Assembly (NCBI GenBank): GCA_938036835.1 | Contig: CALHWB010000038.1 | Span: 1 to 64,000, forward strand | Origin: an uncultured Propionibacterium sp. | GTDB taxonomy: Bacteria > Actinomycetota > Actinomycetes > Propionibacteriales > Propionibacteriaceae | Direction of reading: 5' to 3' | Length of the DNA stretch: 64,000 nucleotides | Part shown: positions 25,705 through 35,393 of the stretch, piece by piece | How the letters are laid out: the number at the start of each line of letters is the position of its first letter | Numbering within the stretch: the first letter of the stretch is position 1 | The notes under the pieces: model-generated | The model's input: only the letters and a program-made list of their open reading frames with translations | What the model was told of the DNA's origin: nothing | The model's database searches: none | Made by a program: the position numbers and the translations under genes

Positions 25705-27053
25705 CCCCGTTGGAGGCAGTCTTCGGTAATGACCCCTGGTGGATCGTGCTGATCAAGGTGGTCGCGGTTTTTGTGTTGCTATTGATCTGGACGATCTTCA
25801 ACGTCTGGTTCGAGCGGCGGGTGCTTGGCAAGATGCAGAACCGTAAGGGACCCATCATGAACGGTCCCCTGGGTCTCGGCCAGGCCATGGGCGACGGTGT
25901 GAAGCTGCTGTTCAAAGAGGATTTCCGGCCGGCGAGAACCGACGGCTTGGTCTACAACCTGGCTCCGATGCTGACCGCGGTCGCAGCCTTCGCGTCCTGG
26001 TCGGTGATCCCGTTCGGCGGTGAGGTGCGCATGTTCGGGGTGCAAACCCACCTGCAGATCACCGATCTGCCGGTGGGGGCGCTGCTGGTGATGGCTATCG
26101 CGGGTGTCGGTTTCTACGGTTTCGTGCTGGCCGGCTGGTCATCCAACGGCACCTATTCATTGCTCGGCTCGATGCGGGCCACCGCGCAGGTGATCAGCTA
26201 TGAGATCGCGATGGGGTTGTCGCTGGTGGCGGTGTTCATGTTCGCCGGTTCCATGTCGACCAGCGAGATCGTGACCGCGCAGGCGTTGCCCATCACCCTT
26301 TTTGGCCGGATCGTTCCGCTGTCGGGCTGGTATGCCCTGTTGCTGGCGCCCAGTTTCGTCGTCTACTTCATTTCGATGTTCGGGGAGACCAACCGCCAAC
26401 CCTTCGACATGCCCGAATGCGAATCCGAACTGGTTTCCGGGCACATCACCGACTATTCGGGTTTCCGCTACGCCTTATTCTTCTTGGCCGAGTACATCAA
26501 CATGGCTACCGTCTCGTCGGTGGCGACCACGCTGTTCCTGGGCGGCTACCGGCTGCCCTGGCCGTTGAATCAGATCGAGTTCCTGAACAACCCGTGGTTC
26601 GGGCCGTTGGTCTTCATGATCAAGGTGCAGGTGTTGATCTTCTGTTTCTCCTGGGTGCGGGCTGCGGTGCCACGGGTGCGCTATGACCAGATGATGGATC
26701 TGGGCTGGAAGGTTCTGATCCCGGTCAATCTGGTCTGGATCACCATGCTGGCCATGATCCGCGGGGCCTACCAGCATGGCTGGACCGGATCGCCGGTCTT
26801 CGTCGTCGCGGCGATCGTGCTGCTGGCGATTCTGTTGGCGGCTATCTGGTTCGGTGGTGGGGAACCCGAACCCGATGGCGGCGCAGTGCCCGGCGAACAG
26901 CATGATTTCGACCCATTCGCCGGCGGCTATCCGGTGCCGCCGATGCCCGGGCAGGTGGCGATCGGCACCGTACCGGGGCGGCCGGCCGAAGGCGACAGGG
27001 AAGCAACCACCGCGCCGCGGCGCGCGACGGCAACGAATGGAGTTGATGCCTGA
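25701..27053 (+). CDS. nuoH: NADH-quinone oxidoreductase subunit H
   Basis: 450 residues, eight or nine membrane helices in the first ~390. NuoH forms most of the quinone tunnel. The loop motif GETNRQPFDMPECESELVSG, slightly different from the more common ETNRPPFDLPEAESEL, and FLAEYINM are visible. A hydrophilic tail of ~60 residues (Pro/Gly/Asp-rich, PFAGGYPVPPMPGQVA) follows the last helix, common in actinobacteria. GTG start overlaps nuoG, and the stop overlaps nuoI (TGATG). Confidence 0.96.
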   Translation: MTPLEAVFGNDPWWIVLIKVVAVFVLLLIWTIFNVWFERRVLGKMQNRKGPIMNGPLGLGQAMGDGVKLLFKEDFRPARTDGLVYNLAPMLTAVAAFASWSVIPFGGEVRMFGVQTHLQITDLPVGALLVMAIAGVGFYGFVLAGWSSNGTYSLLGSMRATAQVISYEIAMGLSLVAVFMFAGSMSTSEIVTAQALPITLFGRIVPLSGWYALLLAPSFVVYFISMFGETNRQPFDMPECESELVSGHITDYSGFRYALFFLAEYINMATVSSVATTLFLGGYRLPWPLNQIEFLNNPWFGPLVFMIKVQVLIFCFSWVRAAVPRVRYDQMMDLGWKVLIPVNLVWITMLAMIRGAYQHGWTGSPVFVVAAIVLLAILLAAIWFGGGEPEPDGGAVPGEQHDFDPFAGGYPVPPMPGQVAIGTVPGRPAEGDREATTAPRRATATNGVDA

Positions 27054-27601
27054 TGGGAGCCTGGTCAGGATTTGGCATCACCTTTGCCACCATGTTCCGC
27101 AAGACCTTCACCCAGGGCTATCCCCAGAAGGGCCAGGAGAAGGTCACTGCACCCCGATTCCACGGCCGCCATCAGCTGAATCGCTGGCCGGACGGGCTGG
27201 AGAAGTGCGTGGGCTGCGAGCTGTGCGCCTGGGCTTGCCCGGCCGATGCGATCTACGTCGAGGGTGCGGACAACACCGATACCGAACGTTTCTCACCCGG
27301 TGAACGATTCGGCCGGGTCTACCAGATCAACTACCTGCGGTGCATCTTCTGCGGCTATTGCATCGAAGCCTGCCCGACCCGGGCGCTGACGATGACCAAT
27401 GAGTTCAAGATTTCCGATCGCACCCGAGAATCGCTGATCTATGAGAAGCAGGAGCTTCTGGCACCCCTGTTGCCCGGTATGGAGACCCCGCCGCACCCCA
27501 GGCGGCTCGGCGAGGACGAGAAGGACTACTTCCTGGGTCTGCCACCCACCGGCCAGCCCGACACCCGGGCCGGCCATGCTGCCAAGGAGACCGAGAAGTG
27601 A
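27053..27601 (+). CDS. nuoI: NADH-quinone oxidoreductase subunit I
   Basis: 182 residues. NuoI carries two [4Fe-4S] clusters (N6a and N6b) between the NADH module and N2. Two ferredoxin motifs are clear: CVGCELCAWACPADAI and CIFCGYCIEACPTRAL. The N-terminal RFHGRHQLNRWPDG block is typical. The start overlaps the nuoH stop (TGATG), and its stop overlaps nuoJ (GTGA). Confidence 0.97.
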   Translation: MGAWSGFGITFATMFRKTFTQGYPQKGQEKVTAPRFHGRHQLNRWPDGLEKCVGCELCAWACPADAIYVEGADNTDTERFSPGERFGRVYQINYLRCIFCGYCIEACPTRALTMTNEFKISDRTRESLIYEKQELLAPLLPGMETPPHPRRLGEDEKDYFLGLPPTGQPDTRAGHAAKETEK

Positions 27602-28470
27602 TACCGTTAGTCACCGCCCAGGCAGTTGCCTTCTGGGTGTTCGCCCCCCTGGCGGTCGCCGGTGCCCTGGGCATGGTCCTGTCTCGTAAGCCGGTGCATT
27701 CGGCACTCAGTATCGCCGGCATGATGGTCGCCCTGGGCTGTCTATATGCCTCGCTGGACGCTCCTTTCCTGTTCGTAGCGCAGATCATCGTCTACACCGG
27801 CGCGGTGATGATGCTGTTCTTGTTCACGATGATGATCGTGGGCGTGGACACCACCGATTCGCTGATCGAAACGCTGCGCGGCCAGCGTTTCCTAGCGGGC
27901 CTGCTGGTCTTCGGATTCGCGGTCTTGCTGGTGTTGGCGGTGGGCAATTCGGTGGTCGAGGACGCTGGCTTCCCACCGGACGGCGAGAATGTGCCGTCCC
28001 TGGCCCAGATCGTGTTCAGCAACTACGTGTTCGCCTTCGAGCTGACCGCGGCGCTGTTGGTGATCGCTACCTTGGCGGCCATCGTGCTGGCCCATGGCGA
28101 GCGGCTGAAGAAGGCCGAAACCCAGCGGCAGCGCGTTGCCCGCAAGGTGCGCGAGTTCGCCGACCGGGGCGTTGATCCCGGTCCGCTGCCCGGACCGGGC
28201 AGCTATGCCCGGCACAACTCCATCGAATACCCTGCGCTGTTGCCCGATGGCCGGGTGGCGGAGCACTCGGTCTCCCCGGCCCTGGCGGTGCGTGGGGTGG
28301 CGGTCGTCGAGAACGACGGATTGCGGCAGGCGCACAAGACCGCGCTCACCCGCTTCGTCGCGGTGATCGACGAGAACCAGGGTGGCGATCGGGTCGCCCT
28401 GCTCAATCGCGATCTGGACGATAACGGCCCGCGCCAGTTGCCCGCCGCCGACGAGGAGGCCACCCGATGA
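27598..28470 (+). CDS. nuoJ: NADH-quinone oxidoreductase subunit J
   Basis: 290 residues, clearly longer than the ~180 of the enterobacterial protein. Five membrane helices occupy about the first 165 residues, including the LYASLDAPFLFVAQIIVYTG segment with conserved polar residues for proton coupling. The hydrophilic C-terminal ~120 residues (Arg/Glu then a Pro/Gly region and LTRFVAVIDENQGGD) are an actinobacterial-type extension of unknown role. GTG start overlaps nuoI, and ATGA overlaps nuoK. Confidence 0.95.
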   Translation: MIPLVTAQAVAFWVFAPLAVAGALGMVLSRKPVHSALSIAGMMVALGCLYASLDAPFLFVAQIIVYTGAVMMLFLFTMMIVGVDTTDSLIETLRGQRFLAGLLVFGFAVLLVLAVGNSVVEDAGFPPDGENVPSLAQIVFSNYVFAFELTAALLVIATLAAIVLAHGERLKKAETQRQRVARKVREFADRGVDPGPLPGPGSYARHNSIEYPALLPDGRVAEHSVSPALAVRGVAVVENDGLRQAHKTALTRFVAVIDENQGGDRVALLNRDLDDNGPRQLPAADEEATR

Positions 28471-28766
28471 GTCCCAATGCATACCTGGTGCTGTCGGCCA
28501 TCCTGTTCTCCATCGGGGTGCTGGGTTTCCTGATGCGCCGCAATGCCTTGATCGCGTTCATGTCGATCGAGGTGATGCTGAACGCGGCAAATCTGGCGAT
28601 GGTCACCTTCAGCCATGCCAACGGCAACCTGCACGGCCAGGTGGGTGCCTTTTTCGTGATGGTCGTCGCCGCGGCCGAGGTGGTCATCGGCCTGGCGATC
28701 ATCATGATCATTTTCAAGACCAGACGCTCGGCATCGGTCGACGATCAGAACCAGTTGAAGTACTGA
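28467..28766 (+). CDS. nuoK: NADH-quinone oxidoreductase subunit K
   Basis: 99 residues, three membrane helices. NuoK is the MrpC-like subunit of the proton-pumping arm. The two buried glutamates of helices 2 and 3 are in MSIEVMLNAANL and AAEVVIGLAI. The start overlaps the nuoJ stop (ATGA). Ten bases separate it from nuoL. Length and motifs are fully standard. Confidence 0.97.
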   Translation: MSPNAYLVLSAILFSIGVLGFLMRRNALIAFMSIEVMLNAANLAMVTFSHANGNLHGQVGAFFVMVVAAAEVVIGLAIIMIIFKTRRSASVDDQNQLKY

Positions 28767-28776
28767 GGGGGCCGCG

Positions 28777-30684
28777 GTGAATCCAATGGAAGTCGTTGTA
28801 CCGGTCGCGGCGACCGGCGCGTTCCAGGTCGCCTGGTTGATGATCGCCATTCCGTGCTGCGTAGCCATGGTGCTGTTGCTAGGCGGCCGGGCGACCGACG
28901 CCTGGGGGCATTGGCTTGGAGTGTGTGGCGCGGTCGCCTCCTTCCTGGTAGCCATCGTGGTGTTCTTCCAGATGCTGGGCGCCGAGGTCGCCGACCGGGC
29001 CGTGCGGGTGCCCATTTTCGACTGGGTCGACGTGGGCACCCTGCACCTGCGCGCCGATCTGCTGGTCGACCAGTTGGCTATCCTGTTCGCGCTGTTGGTC
29101 ACCGGTGTGGGATCGCTGATCTTCGTCTACTCGGTTGGCTATATGGCCCATGACCCGAACCGGCGACGGTTCTTCGCCTATCTGAACCTGTTCATCGCGG
29201 CGATGCTCACCCTGGTGCTGGCCGATAACTATGCCCTGCTGTTTGTCGGCTGGGAGGGTGTGGGCCTGGCCTCCTATCTGCTGATCGGGTTCTGGCAACG
29301 GCGCCGTAGTGCGGCGCTGGCCGCTAAGAAGGCCTTCGTGGTTAACCGGATCGGTGACCTGGGCCTCCTCTTGGCCATGTTCACGCTGCTGGCGCATTTC
29401 GGCACCCTCAACTTCGCCGAGGTGAACGCCCACGCCGAGCAGCTGCCCCAGGGGTGGGCGACGGCGGTGGGCCTGTTCCTGCTGCTCGCGGCCTGCGGCA
29501 AGTCCGCCCAGGTGCCCCTGCAATGCTGGCTGCTGGACGCGATGGAGGGTCCTACTCCGGTTTCCGCGCTGATCCACGCGGCTACCATGGTCACCGCTGG
29601 TGTTTATCTGGTGGTGCGCAGCCACCACCTGTATGCCCTGTCCGAGGCCGCCTCGCTAGCGGTCTGCATCGTCGGTGCGGTCACCTTGATTGCCGGTGCC
29701 TGGGTCGGTTCCACCAAGGACGACATCAAGAAGGTATTGGCCGGCTCCACCATGAGCCAGATCGGTTACATGATGCTGGCTGCCGGAATCGGCCCGGCCG
29801 GCGGGGCCTTCGCCATCTTCCACCTGTTCACCCACGGCTTCTTCAAGGCCAACATGTTCCTGGGCGCCGGTTCGGTGATGCACGCGATGTCGGACGACAC
29901 CGACATGCGTCATTTCGGTGGGTTGCGCAGGGCACTGCCGTGGACCTTCGTGACCTTCGGCATCGGTTACCTGGCCATCATCGGGATTCCGCCGCTGGCC
30001 GGATTCTATTCCAAAGACCACATCGTGGTGGCGGCCTACGAGCGCGGCCCGGTGTTCGGCGTGATCGCCATGGTTGGCGCCCTGATCACCGCCTTCTACA
30101 TGACACGGCTGATGATGCTGACCTTCTTCGGCAAGCAGCGCTGGGCCGCCGACGCGCACCCGCACGAATCGCCCTGGGTGATGGTGGTGCCGTTGGTGGT
30201 GCTGGCCGCCGGCTCGGCGGTGCTGGGCATGCTGCTGAACACCGCGATTCAGCATTGGCTGGCCCCGCCCACCGGTGGGCATCCGCATGATTCGGGGTTG
30301 CTCGAGGTTCCCTGGCAGGGCTGGCTGACGCTCGTCCTGGTAGTGGTAGGCGTGGCTATCGGAGCATTCGCCTACCGTGGCGAGATCAGCTACGAACAGC
30401 CGCCCACCCGCAATCCCCTGCTCTATATCGGACGCAACGATCTGCTGGCCGACAAGTTCAACGATGCGGTATTCGTGCGGGGCGGGGGAGCGCTGGTTTC
30501 CGGCGTCCAGCAGGTCGATGATCTGCTGATCGATGGCGGGGTGCGCAGCGCCGCCGAGATGACCGCTGGCCTGGGCGGCATTTTGGCTCGTCTGCAAAGC
30601 GGATACATCCGCAACTACGGTCTCGCAATGGTCTGCGGTGTCGTCCTGGTTTGCACCGTGACGGTCCTCGGCCGGTTGGGCTGA
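28777..30684 (+). CDS. nuoL: NADH-quinone oxidoreductase subunit L
   Basis: 635 residues, antiporter-like proton-pumping subunit with about 15 helices and the long lateral helix at the C-terminal end. Landmarks are GWEGVGLASYLLIGFW (key Glu), LLDAMEGPTPVSALIHAATMV with the discontinuous-helix signature, and FKANMFLGAGSVMHAM. The GTG start at 28777 follows an AGGGGG stretch and gives an N-terminus of normal length. It is followed by nuoM after 14 bases with GGGGAGGAG as ribosome binding site. Confidence 0.97.
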   Translation: MNPMEVVVPVAATGAFQVAWLMIAIPCCVAMVLLLGGRATDAWGHWLGVCGAVASFLVAIVVFFQMLGAEVADRAVRVPIFDWVDVGTLHLRADLLVDQLAILFALLVTGVGSLIFVYSVGYMAHDPNRRRFFAYLNLFIAAMLTLVLADNYALLFVGWEGVGLASYLLIGFWQRRRSAALAAKKAFVVNRIGDLGLLLAMFTLLAHFGTLNFAEVNAHAEQLPQGWATAVGLFLLLAACGKSAQVPLQCWLLDAMEGPTPVSALIHAATMVTAGVYLVVRSHHLYALSEAASLAVCIVGAVTLIAGAWVGSTKDDIKKVLAGSTMSQIGYMMLAAGIGPAGGAFAIFHLFTHGFFKANMFLGAGSVMHAMSDDTDMRHFGGLRRALPWTFVTFGIGYLAIIGIPPLAGFYSKDHIVVAAYERGPVFGVIAMVGALITAFYMTRLMMLTFFGKQRWAADAHPHESPWVMVVPLVVLAAGSAVLGMLLNTAIQHWLAPPTGGHPHDSGLLEVPWQGWLTLVLVVVGVAIGAFAYRGEISYEQPPTRNPLLYIGRNDLLADKFNDAVFVRGGGALVSGVQQVDDLLIDGGVRSAAEMTAGLGGILARLQSGYIRNYGLAMVCGVVLVCTVTVLGRLG

Positions 30685-30698
30685 GGGGAGGAGTTCAG

Positions 30699-32228
30699 AT
30701 GAACAACGCGATCCCCCTGCTCACCGCCCTGGCTGTGGCGCCGTTGATCGGTGCCGTGGCCTGTTTCGCGGTGAAGAACCGGATACGCAAATATGTGGCT
30801 TTCGGTGCGGCACTGGTCACGCTGGCGCTCGGTCTGGTCGTCTTCTTCCTGGCCGGCGCCCAGCAACTGGCCGGCGATCTGGTCTGGATCGACCAGATCG
30901 GCGCCCACTACGCCTTCCGTCTGGACGGCATGGGACGTGCCATGGTGTTGCTGACCGTGATCCTGGTGCCGGCCGTGCTGCTGGCCGAATGGCGGCTCGG
31001 CGAGCAGGATCCCGCATCGCACGCCCCTGCCAGATGGCAGGCCGGCACCTTCGGTGCCCTGGCCCTGATGCTGGAGAGCTTCGCTCTGTTCGTGTTCATG
31101 TCGGCCGATGTGCTGATGTTTTACATCTTTTTCGAGGCAACCCTCATCCCGATGTATTTCCTCGTGCAGGGCTGGGGCGGGGCCGAGCGTGGCCGGGCGG
31201 CCCTGAAATTCCTGCTGTTCTCGCTGGCCGGTGGCTTGGTGATGTTGTTCTCGGTGGTCGGAGTCTTCGTGGCCACTGCCGAGGCCGGTAAACCGAGCTT
31301 CCTGATCGGCGATGTGGCGGCTCTGGACCTCGACCATGCCACCCAGGTGATGCTGTTCGCCGGATTCTTCTTCGCCTTCGCGGTCAAGGCGCCGATGGTG
31401 CCAGTACACAGCTGGTTGCCCGACACGGCCGAGCAGGCCACCCCCGGTGCCACCACGCTGCTGGTTGGCGTGCTCGACAAGATCGGTACCTTCGGAATGA
31501 TCCGGCTCTGCCTGGGGCTGGTGCCCAAGGCGAGCACCTGGGCTACCCCGCTGGTGGTCACCTTGGCTGTGGTGTCGATCGTGTACGGGGCGCTGCTGGC
31601 TATCAGTTCGAAGAATCTGCTGCGCTTGGTTGCCTATACCTCGGTGAGCCATTTCGGTTTTATGGTGCTCGGCATTTTCGCCTTCACCACCGCCTCGATA
31701 TCCGGGTCGGTGTTCTATATGCTGGCGCACGGATTCAGCTCTGCGGCCATGTTCTTGGCTATTGGTTTCCTGCAACGGCGACGCGGTTCGGCCGAGATCG
31801 CCGACTTCGGTGGGGTGCAGACGCTGGCCCCGGTGCTGGCCGGCACCTTCCTGGTGGCCGGGCTGGCCACCTTGGGGCTGCCCGGTACGGCGAACTTCGT
31901 GGGCGAATACGCCATCATGAGTGCCTCCTGGCCCCGGCAGACCGTGCCGGTGGCGATAGCGGTCTTTGCCACCGTGCTGGCCGCGGTCTATGTGCTGTGG
32001 GCATATCAGCGGGTCTGCACCGGTGAACCCCCGGCAGAGGTAAGCCGGCAGGTGAGCGAGGACCTGTCGGTGCGCGAGAAGCTGGTCATCGGCCCGCTGC
32101 TCGGATTGTTGCTGCTCTTCGGTTTCCTGCCACAGCCGATGCTGGATGTGGTCGAGCCGACGGCCGTGGACTCGATGACCCAGGTTCAGTTGACGGATCC
32201 GGTTCCCGGGTCGAATGGAGGCAAGTGA
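30699..32228 (+). CDS. nuoM: NADH-quinone oxidoreductase subunit M
   Basis: 509 residues, antiporter-like subunit of complex I. FFEATLIPMYFLVQGWGG contains the conserved Glu, LPDTAEQATPGATTLLVGVLD is the discontinuous-helix region, and KNLLRLVAYTSVSHFGFM follows. The ATG at 30699 has GGAGGAG about 7 bases upstream. TGATG joins it to nuoN. Length and motifs are standard. Confidence 0.97.
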   Translation: MNNAIPLLTALAVAPLIGAVACFAVKNRIRKYVAFGAALVTLALGLVVFFLAGAQQLAGDLVWIDQIGAHYAFRLDGMGRAMVLLTVILVPAVLLAEWRLGEQDPASHAPARWQAGTFGALALMLESFALFVFMSADVLMFYIFFEATLIPMYFLVQGWGGAERGRAALKFLLFSLAGGLVMLFSVVGVFVATAEAGKPSFLIGDVAALDLDHATQVMLFAGFFFAFAVKAPMVPVHSWLPDTAEQATPGATTLLVGVLDKIGTFGMIRLCLGLVPKASTWATPLVVTLAVVSIVYGALLAISSKNLLRLVAYTSVSHFGFMVLGIFAFTTASISGSVFYMLAHGFSSAAMFLAIGFLQRRRGSAEIADFGGVQTLAPVLAGTFLVAGLATLGLPGTANFVGEYAIMSASWPRQTVPVAIAVFATVLAAVYVLWAYQRVCTGEPPAEVSRQVSEDLSVREKLVIGPLLGLLLLFGFLPQPMLDVVEPTAVDSMTQVQLTDPVPGSNGGK

Positions 32229-33775
32229 TGCTGGACGAGTTTCTCCCAGCCGCTCCAGTTCTGCTGCTGTTGGTGGGCGGCGTCGTCAGCGTGATCCTGG
32301 AGGGGGCGGTGTCCCGGCTGTATCGGGGCATGGTGCAGTCCTGTTTCACCGTGCTGATCCTGCTTGGCACCCTGGGCTGGAGCTTGGTCAATTGGGTAAC
32401 CGGCCGGCCCCGCCTGGCGCTGCTCGGCGCTGTTTCGCTGGACGGCCCGACCTGGTTCGCCTGGACACTGCTGCTGGTTTTCGCGATGTTGGCCGCTTTG
32501 TTGTTTGCCGAGCGGCGGATCGGTGGCGGGGAATCCCCCTTCGCCCCCAACGCCGCTGCGGTGCCCAGTTCCCAGCTTGAGCGTGAGGCGATCGCGGCCC
32601 GCCAGGAACACACCGAGATCTTTGCGCTGCTGATGTTCTCGGTGGCCGGGATGATGGCTTTCGTCGCCGCAAACGATCTGCTGACCATGTTCGTCGCCTT
32701 GGAGGTATTCAGTTTCCCGCTGTATGTGCTGGCGGGGATGGCCCGGCGACGTCGGCTACTGAGTCAGGAGGCTTCGCTGAAGTATTTCCTGCTCGGTGCG
32801 TTGAGTTCGGGAATCTTCCTGTATGGGACTGCGCTGTTGTATGGCTTTGCGGGTGGGTTCTCCTTCGCCCTGATCGATGCCCGGGTACGCATCCAGGTCG
32901 AGACCCCGATGCTGCTGTTCACGGGCATGACCCTGGTGATCGTCGGTGTGCTGTTCAAGCTGGGTACGGTGCCCTTCCACAACTGGGTGCCCGATGTCTA
33001 CTGCGGGGCGCCATCACCGGTGACCGCTTTCATGGCGGTATGCACCAAGATCGCCGCCGCATTCGGGTTGCTTAGGCTGCTGTTCACGGCATTGGGCGGC
33101 ATGGTCTGGGATTGGCAGGTGCCGATCGCCATGGTTGCGGTGCTCACCATGGCCGTTGGCGCGGTCATCGGCCTGCGGCAGGAAGACATCAAGCGCATGC
33201 TGGCCTACTCGTCGATCGCTCATGCCGGATTCATCCTGGTGGCGGTGGTCGGCGCGCAGGCTGGGTCGCTCACCCGGTTTGCCGGTGCGCAGTCGGTACC
33301 GGCGGTGGGCATCTATCTGTCCGCCTACGGCCTGGCGACCATGGGGGCATTCGCGATCGTCACCCTGGTGCGGCGCTCGGGTAGCGAGGCCAATGGTTTC
33401 ACCGCCTGGGCGGGTCTCGGGCGGCGCAATCCGCTGCTCGGGGTGCTGATGACGGTCTTCCTGTTGAGCATGGCTGGTATTCCGTTGACCGGTGGATTCG
33501 TCGGTAAGATGCTTGCCTTCTTGACCGGTTGGAGTGGTGGCTACGGCTGGCTGGTGCTATTGGCCGTGATCTTCAGCCTGGTGACCGCGGGATTCTATTT
33601 CCGTGTGGTGTGGATCATGTTCGGCAAGGAGCCGAACACCGAGACCGCGGTCGTCAGCCCCGGCAGCGGTACCCTGGTGGTCATCTGGTGCGGTGTGGCC
33701 GGTACGCTGCTGCTCGGGGTGTTGCCGGGTCCGTTGATGCAGGCGGCTGCGCAGGCTGCGACCTTTGTCCGCTGA
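32228..33775 (+). CDS. nuoN: NADH-quinone oxidoreductase subunit N
   Basis: 515 residues, third antiporter-like subunit. FVALEVFSFPLYVLAG, KYFLLGALSSGIFLYG, VPDVYCGAPSPVTAFMAV and EDIKRMLAYSSIAHAGFIL are family landmarks. ATG 32228 overlaps the nuoM stop (TGATG); a GTG one codon upstream is an equivalent choice. It completes the 14-gene set nuoA-N. The polyprenyl synthase follows after 37 bases. Confidence 0.96.
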   Translation: MLDEFLPAAPVLLLLVGGVVSVILEGAVSRLYRGMVQSCFTVLILLGTLGWSLVNWVTGRPRLALLGAVSLDGPTWFAWTLLLVFAMLAALLFAERRIGGGESPFAPNAAAVPSSQLEREAIAARQEHTEIFALLMFSVAGMMAFVAANDLLTMFVALEVFSFPLYVLAGMARRRRLLSQEASLKYFLLGALSSGIFLYGTALLYGFAGGFSFALIDARVRIQVETPMLLFTGMTLVIVGVLFKLGTVPFHNWVPDVYCGAPSPVTAFMAVCTKIAAAFGLLRLLFTALGGMVWDWQVPIAMVAVLTMAVGAVIGLRQEDIKRMLAYSSIAHAGFILVAVVGAQAGSLTRFAGAQSVPAVGIYLSAYGLATMGAFAIVTLVRRSGSEANGFTAWAGLGRRNPLLGVLMTVFLLSMAGIPLTGGFVGKMLAFLTGWSGGYGWLVLLAVIFSLVTAGFYFRVVWIMFGKEPNTETAVVSPGSGTLVVIWCGVAGTLLLGVLPGPLMQAAAQAATFVR

Positions 33776-33812
33776 CCCGTTACAGTTGAAGTCCCCCGAT
33801 GAGAGGATCAAC

Positions 33813-34787
33813 ATGACGGTTGGCACCGACGAGGCATTCACCACCTCCGTTGGTGACCTGCTCACCCAGATCGAGGAACGACTGATGAGCGTGGCGGTTG
33901 CGGACAATCCGTTCGTCACCGAAGCGGCTCGGCACGTCATTTCGGCCGGCGGTAAACGGTTCCGGCCGGCCATGGTGGTCAGTTGCGCGCATCTGGGTGC
34001 CGGCTTCGACACGCAGGCCCTGATCCGGGCGGCTCTCGTCGTGGAACTGACCCATGTGGCTAGCCTGTATCATGACGACGTCATGGACGAGGCCACGGTC
34101 CGCCGGGGAGCGCCCAGCGCCAATTGTGCCTACGGCAACTCCATCGCCATCCTGGTGGGCGACTACCTGTTCGCGCGAGCCTCCAGTGAGGTGGCCCGGC
34201 TGGGCGTGGACTATGTCGATCTACAGGCGCGGACCTTCGCCGATCTGGTTACCGGGCAGATCGCCGAGACCGTCGGGCCGGCGGCCGGCGAAGACGTCAT
34301 GGCACACTATCTGCAGGTTCTGAGCGGCAAAACGGCCTCGTTGATCCGGACGTCCGCCCTGTTCGGGGGCATGGTCGCCGAACTGCCGCAGACAGAACTG
34401 GATGCGTTGGGCCGGTTCGGGCACGAGATAGGCATGGTCTTCCAACTGTCCGATGATCTGATCGATGTGATCGGCGACCAAACCGGCAAAACCCCGGGAA
34501 CCGATCTGCGGGAGGGCGTCGCGACGCTGCCCACTCTGCTGCTGCGGGCCTCGACGAATGCCGCCGATCGTGATCTGGTTGCCAGAATCGACGCGGGCCT
34601 TGATTCCGATGCCGATTTGGCGGCCGCGCTGGCGGCTCTGCGGCACAGCCCGGTCATCGAACAGGCCCGGCAGCAGATCTCTCGGCGGGCCGAGATCGCT
34701 CGCGGGTACCTGTGGCCGCTGCCGGACGGCCCGGCCCGGCGAGCCCTGGCCAGGCTGTGCGACGAGGTGGTCACCCGATCTAATTGA
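33813..34787 (+). CDS. Long-chain polyprenyl diphosphate synthase
   Basis: 324 residues, all-alpha trans-prenyltransferase. It extends FPP/GGPP with IPP to make the menaquinone side chain. The first Asp-rich motif is LYHDDVMDEATVRRG, the second is FQLSDDLIDVIGD, and GGKRFRPAM precedes them. Small residues upstream of the first motif fit a long product (seven to nine isoprene units), but I cannot fix the number. AGAGGA lies six bases before the ATG. It is 37 bases downstream of nuoN in the same direction, so it may be cotranscribed with complex I. A GTG/TTG start further upstream overlapping nuoN is possible. Confidence 0.93.
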   Translation: MTVGTDEAFTTSVGDLLTQIEERLMSVAVADNPFVTEAARHVISAGGKRFRPAMVVSCAHLGAGFDTQALIRAALVVELTHVASLYHDDVMDEATVRRGAPSANCAYGNSIAILVGDYLFARASSEVARLGVDYVDLQARTFADLVTGQIAETVGPAAGEDVMAHYLQVLSGKTASLIRTSALFGGMVAELPQTELDALGRFGHEIGMVFQLSDDLIDVIGDQTGKTPGTDLREGVATLPTLLLRASTNAADRDLVARIDAGLDSDADLAAALAALRHSPVIEQARQQISRRAEIARGYLWPLPDGPARRALARLCDEVVTRSN

Positions 34788-34867
34788 GGCCCGGCGGTCG
34801 TTGGCGGGGTTTGTTCACTCGCGCGGCGGGGAGGCCGGTTGGCCTGTCTTCGGGTCCAGCCGCCGAA

Positions 34868-34908
34868 GCGGGCTGGTTCTCGGACCGGCGATTCGAGAAC
34901 CAACCCGC
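34868..34908. terminator. Strong hairpin after the nuo-prenyl synthase operon
   Basis: Arms 34868-34882 and 34894-34908 form a 15-bp stem with a single G-T pair and an 11-base loop. It lies between convergent genes, 81 bases after the prenyl synthase stop and 65 bases after the DUF805 stop. There is no T-run, so it could serve either strand. Confidence 0.65.
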
Positions 34909-34972
34909 CTGACACGAGGTTCGCCAGCAGCGGTGTGCTTACCTTGGCTCAGAAAGCGGTGGGCCGTCCGGG

Positions 34973-35341
34973 CTATGAGACCACTTCACCGTAGACATTC
35001 GCGACGGGCTGACCAGCCTGCAACATAAGGAAAAGCAGAATAAACGGACCGGCAATCGGGATCAGCACCAGCAGGAACATCCAACCGCTCTTGCCGGTAT
35101 CGTGCAACCGGCGGACGTGCACGGCCAGGGTAGGCAGGAACAGGCCGAGCCAGACCAAAGCCTGCAAGAATGCCAGCGGGGAGGTGCCGGAATCTCCGGT
35201 GGTGACCCTGACTAGGCTGGATATAACGATTGACAGGATAAAGGTGGCGAGGAACCAGATCACCCACTCCCGGCGGCTGGCGCGCCCCTGGAAGACTACA
35301 TACTTAGACAGGGTGAATTTGAGCGATTCCGTAATGGTCAT
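34973..35341 (-). CDS. DUF805 domain membrane protein
   Basis: 122 residues with four membrane helices. The opening YVVFQGRASRREWVIWFL and the later VRRLHDTGKSGWMFLLVLIPIAGPFILL are the hallmarks of DUF805 (Pfam), small inner-membrane proteins of unknown function. The start at 35341 has GAGGAGA six bases upstream. The sequence is a little more AT-rich than its neighbours (for example the stretch coding SLKFTLSKY), which may hint at later acquisition but is weak evidence. It is a single gene between two hairpin-containing gaps. Confidence 0.92.
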   Translation of the reverse strand: MTITESLKFTLSKYVVFQGRASRREWVIWFLATFILSIVISSLVRVTTGDSGTSPLAFLQALVWLGLFLPTLAVHVRRLHDTGKSGWMFLLVLIPIAGPFILLFLMLQAGQPVANVYGEVVS

Positions 35342-35393
35342 CGATTCTCCTCGAAAAGGTGTATAACGCGAACAGCATACTAGCCATGACGGT

